A stretch of 64,000 bases of DNA from the NCBI RefSeq assembly GCF_001565895.1, contig NZ_LSNE01000015.1:27642-91641 (forward strand), in the 5' to 3' direction. A program made the translations under genes and the position numbers. The first letter of the stretch is position 1, and each line of letters starts with the position of its first letter. The DNA is from Paraglaciecola hydrolytica (GTDB lineage Bacteria; Pseudomonadota; Gammaproteobacteria; Enterobacterales; Alteromonadaceae). Shown here in pieces: positions 25,308-35,636 of the stretch. The notes below the pieces were generated by a model. It had not been told where the DNA came from. It searched no databases and was given only the letters and a program-made list of their open reading frames with translations.

Positions 25308-28300
25308 TTAGAAGTTAGCTCTAACTGCTAGCGAGTAACGTCTGTCACTTACGTTCCAAGAACGTGGTAACTGATTTGTACCATCCACTAACTGATAGGT
25401 TTCAACTTGCGTATTGAGTAAGTTAACACCTTGCAATACTAATTGAACATTGTCAGTAAGGTTATAACTCACAGAGGCATCCATATACCCTGCTGCTTTA
25501 TTGAAAATGGGCAAATAAGTGATTACGTCACGAGTAGTAACCAAAAACTCTGAACGCCAGTTGTAGGCTATACGTCCAGACCAATCGCCTTTTTCATACA
25601 TAGCAACAAAGTTAGCTGTGTGATCCGATTGGCGCTCTAAAGGTAGTCCATCACCAAATAAAAACTCTTGTGTGCCACCTTCATTGGCAACATCGCCAGC
25701 ATCAAGGTTAGATGAAGGTACTCCACGTGCTTTTATGTAGGAATAGTTGGCTTGTATACCAAAACCATCAAACGGGGCTGGCAACATATCAAAGAATTGT
25801 TGATAGCTAATCTCAACGCCTTTCATGGTTCCGTCACCACCATTTAATGGGCCTGCTACATTCACGGTTTGTGTCACACCAGATGTAGGATTAGTGAATT
25901 CTCTCTCATAAGCTCCGTTAATAAAGAAATTTTTCAAATCTTTATAAAAAACCGAAACTACAAATGAGCCTACATCAGCAAAATACCATTCTAATGACGC
26001 ATCATATTGAATAGATTCCATTGGTTTCAAGTAGGGGTTACCTGCACTCGCCTTCCAACCATAAAGCTGTATGGATGAAGCATCAATTTGTCTGTTTTCT
26101 TTTAAAGGCTCGCCATTGGCATCAAGTCTTGGCTGGCCATTTTCATCCAGTGGAACATAATCTTGCGGAAAATGAGGTGCAAGGAAATCACGTTCAATGG
26201 AATCAGACACGGTACTAATTGAAGTATAGTTACGCATATTACCTAAGTCAGGCAATGCTATGGCTTTAGATACGGCGAAACGTGCCAATAACTCATCAGT
26301 CACATTCACTTTAACATTAAAGCTGGGCAGTACTTTTGTATATGACTGCTCAGCAAAGTTTTCTGTACTTGCATCATTTGCAAACGCAACAACTTCGGCA
26401 GGTAAATAGTTATTTACATCTGATAAGAATTTAGTGCTCGGACCAAACAGATCATAGTCATCTGGATTCCAGTTATTGGGATCGAATCCAGCAGGGAATG
26501 GATCAGCTGGACGTAAATCTGGATACACTGTATTACCGGTGGTCTCAGTACTTATGTTAACTACACGTATACCAAAGTTACCGGCAATACGATGATCAGC
26601 AAAACCATCATAATCAAAATCTAATCTGATATAAGCTGATTTATTTTCTTCAGTCGTATTACTTATTTCATTTGGTCTAAAATAACCGTCTAACTCGTAT
26701 GGCTCACACGTCACATCATCTATGCGTTTGTCTGCTGGTAACCAATCGCCACAGCTATCCACAAAACCAGCAAAGGTCGTACCCCAGTTTGCATAATCAT
26801 CTAATACCGCTGATGAAGGATGCAGCATTTGATTGCCACCTTGAACATCAACAGCACCGCCACGGAAAAGGTTACTCCAATCCACAACATCATATTGACC
26901 TTCTAATCCGGCATTAGTCACCATAGGGCTAGTTAGCCACGCAGCTTCATTATATAAAGGAGCTAGAGCTCCCCAGTTGTACTGTGAGTTTTTAATGTTT
27001 TGTTTGCGTTTTGCATAACGAGCACCAAACATAACTTGAGAAATCACATCATGCTCAGTGTAGTAAGTTGCATCAATTCTTACAGCGTCTGACTCACCTT
27101 TACTGCGCTCATAGTGATCCATCGCATGGTTATACAAATAATTTTGTGGCTGGGTAAAATAATCAGGGGTCGCAAAATCTGAACCATCTTCAGCATATAT
27201 TGCTCGAACATCTTCAGGCACAAATTCCCATGGGCTGATAAAGGATATTTTGGCATGTTCACCTGAGGTATCGTAATACTGATTAGCCCATGTATTTAAA
27301 CCCAAGGTTAAATCATCACTCGTAGTTTTAGCGCTGATGTGTTGTACGTCAGCAACAATTTTTAACGAGTCAGTGGCTTTCCACTCTAAATTTAAAGTTA
27401 AGTCATCAACTAACGAGCTACTCACACTTTTACGTGTTTCTGAGCCCATTTGCTGACCAAAGTTTACCACTTGCGCTCCACCCCAACCATTTGAAGCATG
27501 CAGGTTATGTGGGACATGATTACCATCACCGCGCCAACCATCGGGCACATCTGTTAAATAACCACTGGTAAATACGCCATTGGAATCGAATTCATATTCT
27601 TCACCGGGTATACCCCAAACGCGGTTTTCGTTATTTACACCAACACCGCCAACACCGGTAGAATACTCTTTCCAAGAAAGCTTTGAATCAGAGCGTAAAA
27701 ATTGCAGAGTTGCTGTAAAGGTTTCTTCTGGATTTTCCCATTGTAACGCAGCTGCATAGCCTTTACGTTTGCGGTCATCCGTTTTCATGGTGATAGCAGC
27801 GCCTTGAGGTGTAAGTACACCTTGGTCACCAACTTCCGTGCCTGCTGGGGGATAAGCTAGCGACCCATCATATACATAAGGGTTTTCTGCATATTCAAAT
27901 CCTGGCCAACTATAGTTATTAGTCGTGCGGGGGGCTAATGCACGAAATGCATAAGTCGAAGAACGCATTTGGTGATTGCTTGCTTTAAGTGTTGAATCAG
28001 CGATATTGAACAATACGCCAAATTTACCCGCATCCGTTTTCCAATTATTGCTATACAAGGCAGAAACAGTAGGAGTGGCTTCTTTAACTAAATCCCCCCA
28101 AGTCATATCTGCAGAAACAGAAAACTTCTGACCCTCACTATCAAAAGGCTTACGAGTACGTAAACTCACTGTACCTGCAATACCACCTTCAATCATATCG
28201 GCTGTTTGGTTTTTATAAACGTCTACCCCCGCCATTAACTCTGGCGATACGTCTTGGAACGATAAACCACGACTAGAGTTAGCGGTAAAAGAATCACGGC

Positions 28301-28691
28301 CGTTAAATTCAGAACGTGTTTGGGTCATCCCCCGCACAACCGCTCCTGAACCTTCCACACCAAAATGGTCTGGGTCATTTTTAGCAGCATAACGGTCAAT
28401 AGATACACCGGGCAAGCGTTGCATTGCTTCCAAAACGCTTCTATCCGGCAATGCACCAATATCTTCGGAGGTAATCGCATCAACAAAAGTATTTGCATCT
28501 CGTTTTAAGGCTTGGGCACTGAATAAACTTGCGCGCATACCTTTTACTTCAATTGTTTCAACGTCTGCTTCTTCTGTCGCACTTTGCTCTGCTTCTTGGC
28601 TGTATGCAGTTACGCATACACCCATCATAGCCAGCGCTAATAATGATTTTCTAAAAATAGGCACTTGTGATCTCATTTTTTTTGTAGCCAT
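25308..28691 (-). CDS. TonB-dependent outer-membrane receptor (long, CUT-locus type)
   Basis: A 1127-residue receptor with a signal peptide (ending TAYSQ), a TonB-box-like segment (VETIEVKG), a plug domain (DAITSEDIGALPDRSVLEAMQRLPGVSID, then VRGMTQTRSEFNGR and GGIAGTVSLRTRKPFD) and a C-terminal barrel that ends in an aromatic residue (SLAVRANF). The IxALPDxxVxExLQRxPGVxI-type plug and length over 1000 are typical of receptors in marine carbohydrate-utilisation loci that sit beside tryptophan-halogenase genes. The ligand is unknown; an oligosaccharide or glycoside is the most likely class. An 18-bp palindromic operator lies 105 bp upstream. Confidence 0.93.
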   Translation of the reverse strand: MATKKMRSQVPIFRKSLLALAMMGVCVTAYSQEAEQSATEEADVETIEVKGMRASLFSAQALKRDANTFVDAITSEDIGALPDRSVLEAMQRLPGVSIDRYAAKNDPDHFGVEGSGAVVRGMTQTRSEFNGRDSFTANSSRGLSFQDVSPELMAGVDVYKNQTADMIEGGIAGTVSLRTRKPFDSEGQKFSVSADMTWGDLVKEATPTVSALYSNNWKTDAGKFGVLFNIADSTLKASNHQMRSSTYAFRALAPRTTNNYSWPGFEYAENPYVYDGSLAYPPAGTEVGDQGVLTPQGAAITMKTDDRKRKGYAAALQWENPEETFTATLQFLRSDSKLSWKEYSTGVGGVGVNNENRVWGIPGEEYEFDSNGVFTSGYLTDVPDGWRGDGNHVPHNLHASNGWGGAQVVNFGQQMGSETRKSVSSSLVDDLTLNLEWKATDSLKIVADVQHISAKTTSDDLTLGLNTWANQYYDTSGEHAKISFISPWEFVPEDVRAIYAEDGSDFATPDYFTQPQNYLYNHAMDHYERSKGESDAVRIDATYYTEHDVISQVMFGARYAKRKQNIKNSQYNWGALAPLYNEAAWLTSPMVTNAGLEGQYDVVDWSNLFRGGAVDVQGGNQMLHPSSAVLDDYANWGTTFAGFVDSCGDWLPADKRIDDVTCEPYELDGYFRPNEISNTTEENKSAYIRLDFDYDGFADHRIAGNFGIRVVNISTETTGNTVYPDLRPADPFPAGFDPNNWNPDDYDLFGPSTKFLSDVNNYLPAEVVAFANDASTENFAEQSYTKVLPSFNVKVNVTDELLARFAVSKAIALPDLGNMRNYTSISTVSDSIERDFLAPHFPQDYVPLDENGQPRLDANGEPLKENRQIDASSIQLYGWKASAGNPYLKPMESIQYDASLEWYFADVGSFVVSVFYKDLKNFFINGAYEREFTNPTSGVTQTVNVAGPLNGGDGTMKGVEISYQQFFDMLPAPFDGFGIQANYSYIKARGVPSSNLDAGDVANEGGTQEFLFGDGLPLERQSDHTANFVAMYEKGDWSGRIAYNWRSEFLVTTRDVITYLPIFNKAAGYMDASVSYNLTDNVQLVLQGVNLLNTQVETYQLVDGTNQLPRSWNVSDRRYSLAVRANF

Positions 28692-28795
28692 TACGACTTA
28701 CCTCTTTTTGTGTGATTTAAACCGCTTGCACCCCCTGATATTGGTACAAGTGACTTTTCCAGCCAACAATCTCAAAAACTACAAATGATGAGAGA

Positions 28796-28813
28796 GTTGA
28801 AAACGTTTTCAAC
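28796..28813. promoter_or_regulatory. 18-bp perfect palindromic operator upstream of the TonB receptor
   Basis: GTTGAAAACGTTTTCAAC is a perfect palindrome with a central CG, placed 105 bp before the receptor start, and shares a 12-bp core with the site before the GH3 gene. It fits a LacI-family repressor; none is encoded in this window. Confidence 0.72.
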
Positions 28814-29185
28814 GATTATGCCTTCAGCAATTACCTCAGTCAATTATTCAACATTTTATTAACAAATAATTTTTGTTTGGCATAATCAAATTACAGTTAT
28901 GAATTTTATTTACTTTTTATTACACTTTATTAAGTCGACTATGGTTTTTTACCCCAAAACAGTCAATGGAACTGGCAGATATCTGAAGAATGAAACGATA
29001 TTTCGCAACATTAACTTAACAAAAAACGTTAGATAGTTGAAAACACCTGTTTTAAAAGGAAATTTTTTACTCCGAATGGTGTTTTAGCGGTTTTACTCCC
29101 GCTAATTACGTGTGATTGGAAAAACGTAAACTGCAGCATAAAAACGAAATGTTAGTCATGCTTTTACTGGCACATCCAAATGATT
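28814..29185. other. AT-rich gap between GH115 and receptor promoter
   Basis: 372 bp of AT-rich sequence with no open frame I would support. It contains one half-site-like AGTTGAAAAC (about 29035-29044) resembling the left half of the operator nearby. No clear terminator was seen after the GH115 gene. Confidence 0.5.
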
Positions 29186-32065
29186 TTAAGGTAATTTTCT
29201 ACTTGGTGGCGGCGCTAAGTAACTGGATTTTAGTTCACTTGTAGCAATTACAAGTTTCTGCACAGTTAAACCTGATTCTAATAGGTAAAGTCTTAACTTC
29301 TTTGCGCCAGCTTGAGTTAAATCATGGTGACTGATCACCGCTCTTACCCCATCCTTGACTGATTCTTCCCAACTCACTGCGTTATTTTCAGCTAATACAT
29401 CAATAATCTGCGGTTTTTCATCGTCAAAACCGATAGCAAAACGGATACCTCTGCCTGGTACAAAATTAAGACTGGGCGCTACTATGGTGTGTATTTCAAA
29501 CTTACCTTCAGTAAAAAAGTGCAGAGGATATTCTAAATAAGGGGCTTGAGAAGGCTTATCAACAAAGCTCAACTCAGGCTTGATTAAACCCGTCATAGAC
29601 GACAAAGTACGGCCATGATTAGGAATTTCCTGCCAGTAGGCATCCTTAGCTTGCTGCTGAACAGTTCCACTGCCTGCGTCTAATGAAATATAACCATCAG
29701 CTTCAACAAAGCCATGAATATTGTTATCTGCAGGTTTAAAGGCATTTATCTTGACCTTGGCAGAGCCCCAACCTGTACCTTTAATATCAATGGTGCCTGC
29801 GGCATGCTCGGTTGACAATTGAGACCAATCTATACTGACCCACAAACGTTGCTCAGTGGCGATCTGCGCAGGTCTTGTTGCCAGTTTTATCCAAGGCTCT
29901 GATACCCTAATGTTTACATCAAAGGGTACATTACCTTTATTAAATACATCAATGTAACGCTGTTGTTGGCCGTAGAAATCAAACTTGAGTGGTAAGTTGC
30001 CATTCACTGGCCAAGCCGCAGCACTGCCTTCTACCGCCACGCCCATATCAGCGGCATTAATCGGCTCGTTTAACACAATGTTTGGCATTATATTGGCAGG
30101 CGGATTATTCCAAGTGGTGTAACCAATATGCGGCTGACTCATAAAGTGGTTCCAGCGACCTTTACCTAGTTGATGATATTGCTGTTCAAGTGCTTTATCC
30201 GCAGCAAACCAGTATTTAACTTGTGCTGCATAGTCGTTGCTACTTGCTCTGCCCTGCTCGGCATATAAACGGTTAAGCGCAGCATTATGATTGAGTTCAA
30301 AGATAATTCGGGTGGCTTTTACTGGATGTAAAACCAATTGGAAAAAGGCATCTTTATATTGCTCTGGCATTTTCTCATGGAGGGTTTCTGCTTGTTCAAC
30401 GTAGCTTTGCAATTCTGTTGAGATCCGCGACGCCTCATTGTAATTCAGCACACTGTAAGTATCAGGTTCCATTAATTCAGGTTTACGTCGCCCATTGTGG
30501 CGAGTATAGCCCGTCATTAATTTTTCGATTTGCACTGCATGCTCTGCACCAAACTGCTGGGTGGCCCATTGTTGGCCATATGTTACGAGATTGTCGGCAG
30601 AATAATTTTCTGGGTTCCACGCCATGCGTAGGAAAAAGTCGATGGGGTATTCCATGGGTTTTAAGTCACCCACATTGGTAAGCCAAATTCGGTTAGCTTG
30701 ATAGTCATAGGCCAGGTTCATTTGTTCCCAAATTTTGGTAATAGGAACAGTATTGATCCAACGATAAGAACGCGGCCCACCTACATAATCAAAATGATAG
30801 TACACACCAGCCCCACCGCTACGTTTGCGCTCATCAGGTGTAGGTAAACGGCGTAAATTACCCCAGTTATCATCTGACCATAATAAGGTCACGTCATCAG
30901 GCACCCGCATACCATTTTCATAATAACTCTGTACTTCTTTATACAAGGCCCAAACTTGAGGGACTTGGCTTAATTTGTCTTTACCAAAAGTATCACTAAG
31001 AATTTGCCGTTGAGCAGCGACGATTTTTTCTAATAATGCAATGTTCTCATTTTCGCCCATGGGTTCGTCCGCTTGGCCACGCATACCAAGGGTGTAAACG
31101 CTTTCATAATCACGATGTCGCTGCGCACCTTCTTGCCAGAATTTATAAAGCTTTTTTGGGTTAACCGCATAATCCCATTTGCCATCACGTTCAGCATGCC
31201 ATTCTTTATCCGCCCGCATCATGGGTTCGTGGTGAGAGGTGCTCATCACTATGCCCATGGTATTGGCTAATTGTGGGTTAGCGATATCATCAACATTAAA
31301 CGAATTATTCCACATGGCTGGCCACAAAAAGTTAGCTTTTAAACGCAGTAGTAGCTCAAACACATGTTGATAAAACGCACTGTTGTAATTGCCATATTTT
31401 TCATGCACCCAACTGGATAAAGCTGGCGCTTCGTCATTCAGAAAGATGCCGCGATAACGAACTTTGGGTTGTTGCTGAACTAGGGTATTGGCTTTTACAA
31501 ACAAGGATTTAGCTTGTTTTACAGGTACGTCAGCCCACCAATACCAAGGTGATACACCGATTTTTTCACTTAGGTCATACACACCAAAAATAGCACCACG
31601 CATATCACTACCCGCGACAACCAAGGCTTGTTCAACACCCGCCATAGGCTGATTGATAAGCTGTATTAACATGCCTTCCCATTGGCCATCAATGGCAGAG
31701 ACATCCAATTTACCTGCGGCGACCAGTTGTTGTAATACTACACTGTGTTGCAAGGTACCCACTATAACTATGGATTTTTGTTTGGTTATGGCGGATACCA
31801 GCTCACTAGTTGCACCGCTGACTTTTTGCATATCATTTTGCAAGTTTGTTACTGCTAATTTAAGCCCTTGCGGTTCAGCTTTATCGAGGTAGATAGCTAC
31901 TGCGTTACCATTGTGAACTAAGGGAAAGTCACCTTTTTTACCGGCTAGGCTTACATAATCAGACGCTTGTGCACTAAGCAAAAAACAGCTCACCAACAAC
32001 ACACACCACGTTTTAACGTACATCACTCGTAACAACAAATTTGCATAGACGCTTATTTCTCTCAC
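29186..32065 (-). CDS. GH115 xylan alpha-glucuronidase, exported
   Basis: A 959-residue exported protein matching GH115 along its length: GAIFGVYDLSEKIGVSPWYWWADVPV, YRGIFLNDEAPALSSW, NFLWPAMWNNSFNVDD, MGIVMSTSHHEPMMR and WSDDNWGNLRRLP. The signal peptide core is VKTWCVLLVSCFLLSAQA. GH115 enzymes remove (4-O-methyl)glucuronic acid from xylan side chains. The start is a GTG abutting the TAG of the GH43 gene, with AGGTGG 5 bases upstream; an ATG 14 codons later also gives a good signal peptide but has no ribosome binding site. It is last in the ExoP_C-GH9-GH43-GH115 operon. Confidence 0.93.
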   Translation of the reverse strand: MREISVYANLLLRVMYVKTWCVLLVSCFLLSAQASDYVSLAGKKGDFPLVHNGNAVAIYLDKAEPQGLKLAVTNLQNDMQKVSGATSELVSAITKQKSIVIVGTLQHSVVLQQLVAAGKLDVSAIDGQWEGMLIQLINQPMAGVEQALVVAGSDMRGAIFGVYDLSEKIGVSPWYWWADVPVKQAKSLFVKANTLVQQQPKVRYRGIFLNDEAPALSSWVHEKYGNYNSAFYQHVFELLLRLKANFLWPAMWNNSFNVDDIANPQLANTMGIVMSTSHHEPMMRADKEWHAERDGKWDYAVNPKKLYKFWQEGAQRHRDYESVYTLGMRGQADEPMGENENIALLEKIVAAQRQILSDTFGKDKLSQVPQVWALYKEVQSYYENGMRVPDDVTLLWSDDNWGNLRRLPTPDERKRSGGAGVYYHFDYVGGPRSYRWINTVPITKIWEQMNLAYDYQANRIWLTNVGDLKPMEYPIDFFLRMAWNPENYSADNLVTYGQQWATQQFGAEHAVQIEKLMTGYTRHNGRRKPELMEPDTYSVLNYNEASRISTELQSYVEQAETLHEKMPEQYKDAFFQLVLHPVKATRIIFELNHNAALNRLYAEQGRASSNDYAAQVKYWFAADKALEQQYHQLGKGRWNHFMSQPHIGYTTWNNPPANIMPNIVLNEPINAADMGVAVEGSAAAWPVNGNLPLKFDFYGQQQRYIDVFNKGNVPFDVNIRVSEPWIKLATRPAQIATEQRLWVSIDWSQLSTEHAAGTIDIKGTGWGSAKVKINAFKPADNNIHGFVEADGYISLDAGSGTVQQQAKDAYWQEIPNHGRTLSSMTGLIKPELSFVDKPSQAPYLEYPLHFFTEGKFEIHTIVAPSLNFVPGRGIRFAIGFDDEKPQIIDVLAENNAVSWEESVKDGVRAVISHHDLTQAGAKKLRLYLLESGLTVQKLVIATSELKSSYLAPPPSRKLP

Positions 32066-33811
32066 CTAGTCCACCTGCTTATTGTTGCTAGAGGGTTCAT
32101 TTCGAACATGTAAACCAAGCATGGCGCCAACAAATCCTCCAGCACGTTCAGTACTCAGCAGGGTGGCGTCAGCATTTGACACGACCTCAACTTGCTCACC
32201 ATCAGCCAATTTATAAGAGAAACTGATGTGCCCCTTGTCGCCATTGACCAGCAAGGTAAGCTCTTGACCGGCCTGAGCTTTGATTACAGTTTCAGCCAAT
32301 AAGGACAGCTGACCATTATTTACCTGTTGCACAAACAATCGATAGTTATCTTGTTGTTTTTGCACAGCAAAATAATAGTAAAAAGCTGAATTTTGCAAGG
32401 CAGTTAAACCGCCAGAAATGCCTTGCTGAGCCGGTAAGTTTAACGAGGTACTTAGGCTAAAACGGCCATGTTGCTGCCTATGCCCCATAAAGCTAGTTTG
32501 TTGTAGTGAACTCAAATCAAACTCGCTGGCTTGCATATCAAGCTTATCGTTTGCTACCTGCAACCAACTACGTTCAAAACCCCGTAAAAAATTCCAACGA
32601 GGATCTATGTTTTGCTGGTTAAATTCGTCACGCCATATAAAGTTTCCTGTTAAAGCATCAGTAGCACTTAACTGAGTCAACTCAACATTAATCTCAGGTT
32701 TAATCTGGCGATAAGGCACTTCTTGCCCCTTAGGTAAAATCACTGGCCATTCGTCTTGCCAAGTAATAGGCAATAAGTAGGTTTCACGGCCGGTATTGTA
32801 AAAATTATCGCCATAAGGACGAGTGGCTAGAAATACCGACCACCAATCTCCCTCGGCAGTTTGAATAAAATCAGCATGACCAGTACTGGTTACAGGGTTA
32901 AGACGTGTTGGATCTAAGTCTCGTTGGCTTAAAATAGGATTATTAGCATAAGGCACAAAAGGCTCGCTTAAATTCTTCGTGCGAAATACCACTTGCGAGT
33001 GATTGACACTGGTACCACCTTCGGCGCAGGTTAAATAATACCAGCTATTGATTTTGTAGATATGGGGCCCTTCTATCCACACGGGTTTATCCGCAATATT
33101 TACCCCGCCGTTTACAATAACACGGCCACTGCCTTCACTGGTCACTACGGTGTTAGTGGCCAAATCAAATTCCCACAATCGGATAACACGGTGCCCTTCA
33201 TACAATGGTTCCCCGTCTGGCGCGTCATTATGGGCAATATAGACTTTTCCATCATCATCAAAAAAAATATCGGGATCGATACCGCCAATTTCAGGCAGCC
33301 ATAGTGGTTCAGACCAAGGGCCAGCGGGATCAGTGGCAGTGACTAAAAAATTTCCGCCCGAATCTACCGCTGTGGTGATCATATAAAATAACCCGTCGTG
33401 ATAACGCAGAGTCGGGGCAAATATGCCTCGAGATACGCCTAGGCCATCTAACTTAAGTTGTGTTGGTTGGGTCAGAATATGGCCGACTAACTGCCAATTG
33501 ACTAAATCTCGACTATGCAAAATAGGCACACCAGGCGCATAAGAAAAGGAAGAATGCACCATGTAATAATCTTCACCTTTACGCGTGATACTGGGATCAG
33601 GATAAAAACCCGCCACGATGGGATTTTGATATTGTCCCTGAGCTAAAGGCTGAGCAAAAATCTCATCATTACCTTGATACTCAAACCAATTAAAACTCAC
33701 ACTAGCGGGTGTTTTTGGGTTCTTATCGAGCTCAGCTGAATTTGGCTGACAAGCTAGTAGTAAGGGAAAACTAGCGGCTAGCAAACAGGTGCGAAAAAAC
33801 AAAGATGTCAT
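32066..33811 (-). CDS. GH43 beta-xylosidase/arabinofuranosidase lipoprotein
   Basis: A 581-residue lipoprotein (signal ending LLAC). The five-bladed GH43 domain shows the base aspartate near residue 72 (GFYPDPSI), the pKa-modulating aspartate near 178 (GGIDPDIF) and the acid glutamate near 244 (VWIEGPHIYK). From about 395 (FIWRDEFNQ) it has the C-terminal beta-sandwich seen in many xylosidases. It should release xylose or arabinose from oligosaccharides at the cell surface or in the periplasm. It is translationally coupled to GH115, whose start codon follows its stop directly, and lies 40 bp after the GH9 gene. Confidence 0.92.
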   Translation of the reverse strand: MTSLFFRTCLLAASFPLLLACQPNSAELDKNPKTPASVSFNWFEYQGNDEIFAQPLAQGQYQNPIVAGFYPDPSITRKGEDYYMVHSSFSYAPGVPILHSRDLVNWQLVGHILTQPTQLKLDGLGVSRGIFAPTLRYHDGLFYMITTAVDSGGNFLVTATDPAGPWSEPLWLPEIGGIDPDIFFDDDGKVYIAHNDAPDGEPLYEGHRVIRLWEFDLATNTVVTSEGSGRVIVNGGVNIADKPVWIEGPHIYKINSWYYLTCAEGGTSVNHSQVVFRTKNLSEPFVPYANNPILSQRDLDPTRLNPVTSTGHADFIQTAEGDWWSVFLATRPYGDNFYNTGRETYLLPITWQDEWPVILPKGQEVPYRQIKPEINVELTQLSATDALTGNFIWRDEFNQQNIDPRWNFLRGFERSWLQVANDKLDMQASEFDLSSLQQTSFMGHRQQHGRFSLSTSLNLPAQQGISGGLTALQNSAFYYYFAVQKQQDNYRLFVQQVNNGQLSLLAETVIKAQAGQELTLLVNGDKGHISFSYKLADGEQVEVVSNADATLLSTERAGGFVGAMLGLHVRNEPSSNNKQVD

Positions 33812-33851
33812 ATTTTACTACTCATAAAAAAAGGAATATAAAACCTGCAAA

Positions 33852-35636
33852 CTAGTAAGCTTGCAGGCCTGCTAATACATAAACCAATGGCGCATTCCAA
33901 TTAATGGCGATTTCGTTGGTTGAATAACTACAATAGTCATCCACATAAGACGCGGCTGGATATTTTGATGGGTATACACACTTGTCCTGCCAACCATTTT
34001 GCGCGCCACCAGCCACAAAACCCGGTACCGGCTCTACCACACCATCAGCTTCAGAAGGCCGATGATGGATATGCTGGGGCGATTTGCTACCAAAACCAGT
34101 TACATAGGCATAACCCGTGGGGTTTCGCCCTAATACATAGTCTGTTAAGGCCACAGCGGCATCACGAAATTCTTGTTGTGGTTTAAGTTGGTTAGCAATT
34201 AACAGCAACATGGCTTTGTTCATTGCCACTGCATTACTGCCCCAAACAAAATCACTTTCTATTAACGGTAATAGATAGGCCGATTGGACTTGTTGCTCAA
34301 GCATTAACAGAGCTTGCTCTACCAATTGTTGACTGTACTTTTCATACAAAGTGGGCGCTAATTGCGATTTACCCAAGCTAAGTAAGCTGTAATATCCCAG
34401 CGCCGCAGTACTGGCCCAATTAGGTACAGTTAAAGGCTGAGCCAAAGTATTAAATTCGTCCAAATAGCTTTGGTCTTTTGTTAACAGAAATAATTGCGCG
34501 GCCGCAAAGGCAAACTCATCGGCTAGGTGTTTATCGCCATATGCACCAGTCTTAACATCTTGTGGTTGTTGATAAATTTGTTCTGGATTGGCTTTGGCCC
34601 ATCGCCATGCGCTCAGAGCGGCTTGTTGATATTCTGCACTTTTGCCTGGATAGACAGTTTCAAAATCAGCGTATATTTGACTAGCAAAAGCCATGACGGC
34701 AGCAAAATTTAGCGCCGCTGCTGTGCTTTTTTGTACCACATAACGTTGCTCGTGGGTTTTATCAGGCATCACATTGCCAGTAAACTTGAGGGTAGTAAGC
34801 TTGTGATAAACCCCACCATCATTAGGATCCTGCATGGCTTGTAACCAATCTAAATTCCACATAATTTCGTTAAGAATATCGGGGACTTGATCATTTGACT
34901 CTGGAATGTGACCTGAACGAGCTTGGTAAAAATCCTTATGCTGACGGTAAGCCAACAACAGGGTGTAGGTAGAAATGCCTGAATTCACCACGTACTTGCC
35001 ATAGTCACCGGCGTCATACCAACCTTTAGGCGCAGAAATTACTGTCCCCTCTGGACGATCCTTGGATGCGGCTGAACTGTGCACCATGACTTGCTCGTCG
35101 GGATGCCCTGCAGCTCGAGCCCACTGTCCAGCATATTGTTCAGGCAAGTCGGTGCTGGCGCGATTAAAATAATAGGCTTTCAGGCTCGCATCATGTATTT
35201 GACTATATACGTTCTGATTAATGGCAAATGGTACAGATTGGCTACCATCCTCTAATTCGAGTCGATACTTGCCTGTTTGTTTGTGCGAGCTAAAGTCCGC
35301 CAAACTGACATTTTCACCAGACAATGGCCAATCGCCTTTGGCACTCAGTGAGCCTTTGAATACAACTTGCTGAGTGTCTTCAGATAGCAAATTAAAACTA
35401 CCTTGCTGGCGGTTAGCCACCACTGCAATTTTATGGTCCTGAGGTAAAAATCCCAATTGGTTGATATGTATTTCAGGACTAATTTTCGAGGTAGTGACAA
35501 GCGGAAGCTCAGTACTTGCAACATCCTTGCTGCCACCACCACAGGAAATAAGCATAGTACTTGTGGCACAAGCAACCAGTATCAATAAGTAAACTTGCTG
35601 TTGCATATTGCGACTCAATCTCGATTTATGCGGCAC
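33852..35636 (-). CDS. GH9 glucanase-type lipoprotein with Ig-like N-domain
   Basis: A 594-residue protein with a lipoprotein signal (ending LISC), an Ig-like CelD_N domain (INQLGFLPQDHKIAVV) and a GH9 (alpha/alpha)6 barrel: GWYDAGDYGKYVVN near residue 208 with the catalytic aspartates, QHIHHRPSEADG near 522 and the proton donor Glu near 574 (STNEIAINWNAP). GH9 enzymes hydrolyse beta-1,4-glucans or act as exo-glucosidases or glucosaminidases on short chains. The GTG at 35636 overlaps the preceding gene by 11 bp and has AAGGGG upstream; an ATG at 35606 is an alternative. Cotranscription with the ExoP_C-like gene is likely. Confidence 0.9.
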   Translation of the reverse strand: MPHKSRLSRNMQQQVYLLILVACATSTMLISCGGGSKDVASTELPLVTTSKISPEIHINQLGFLPQDHKIAVVANRQQGSFNLLSEDTQQVVFKGSLSAKGDWPLSGENVSLADFSSHKQTGKYRLELEDGSQSVPFAINQNVYSQIHDASLKAYYFNRASTDLPEQYAGQWARAAGHPDEQVMVHSSAASKDRPEGTVISAPKGWYDAGDYGKYVVNSGISTYTLLLAYRQHKDFYQARSGHIPESNDQVPDILNEIMWNLDWLQAMQDPNDGGVYHKLTTLKFTGNVMPDKTHEQRYVVQKSTAAALNFAAVMAFASQIYADFETVYPGKSAEYQQAALSAWRWAKANPEQIYQQPQDVKTGAYGDKHLADEFAFAAAQLFLLTKDQSYLDEFNTLAQPLTVPNWASTAALGYYSLLSLGKSQLAPTLYEKYSQQLVEQALLMLEQQVQSAYLLPLIESDFVWGSNAVAMNKAMLLLIANQLKPQQEFRDAAVALTDYVLGRNPTGYAYVTGFGSKSPQHIHHRPSEADGVVEPVPGFVAGGAQNGWQDKCVYPSKYPAASYVDDYCSYSTNEIAINWNAPLVYVLAGLQAY

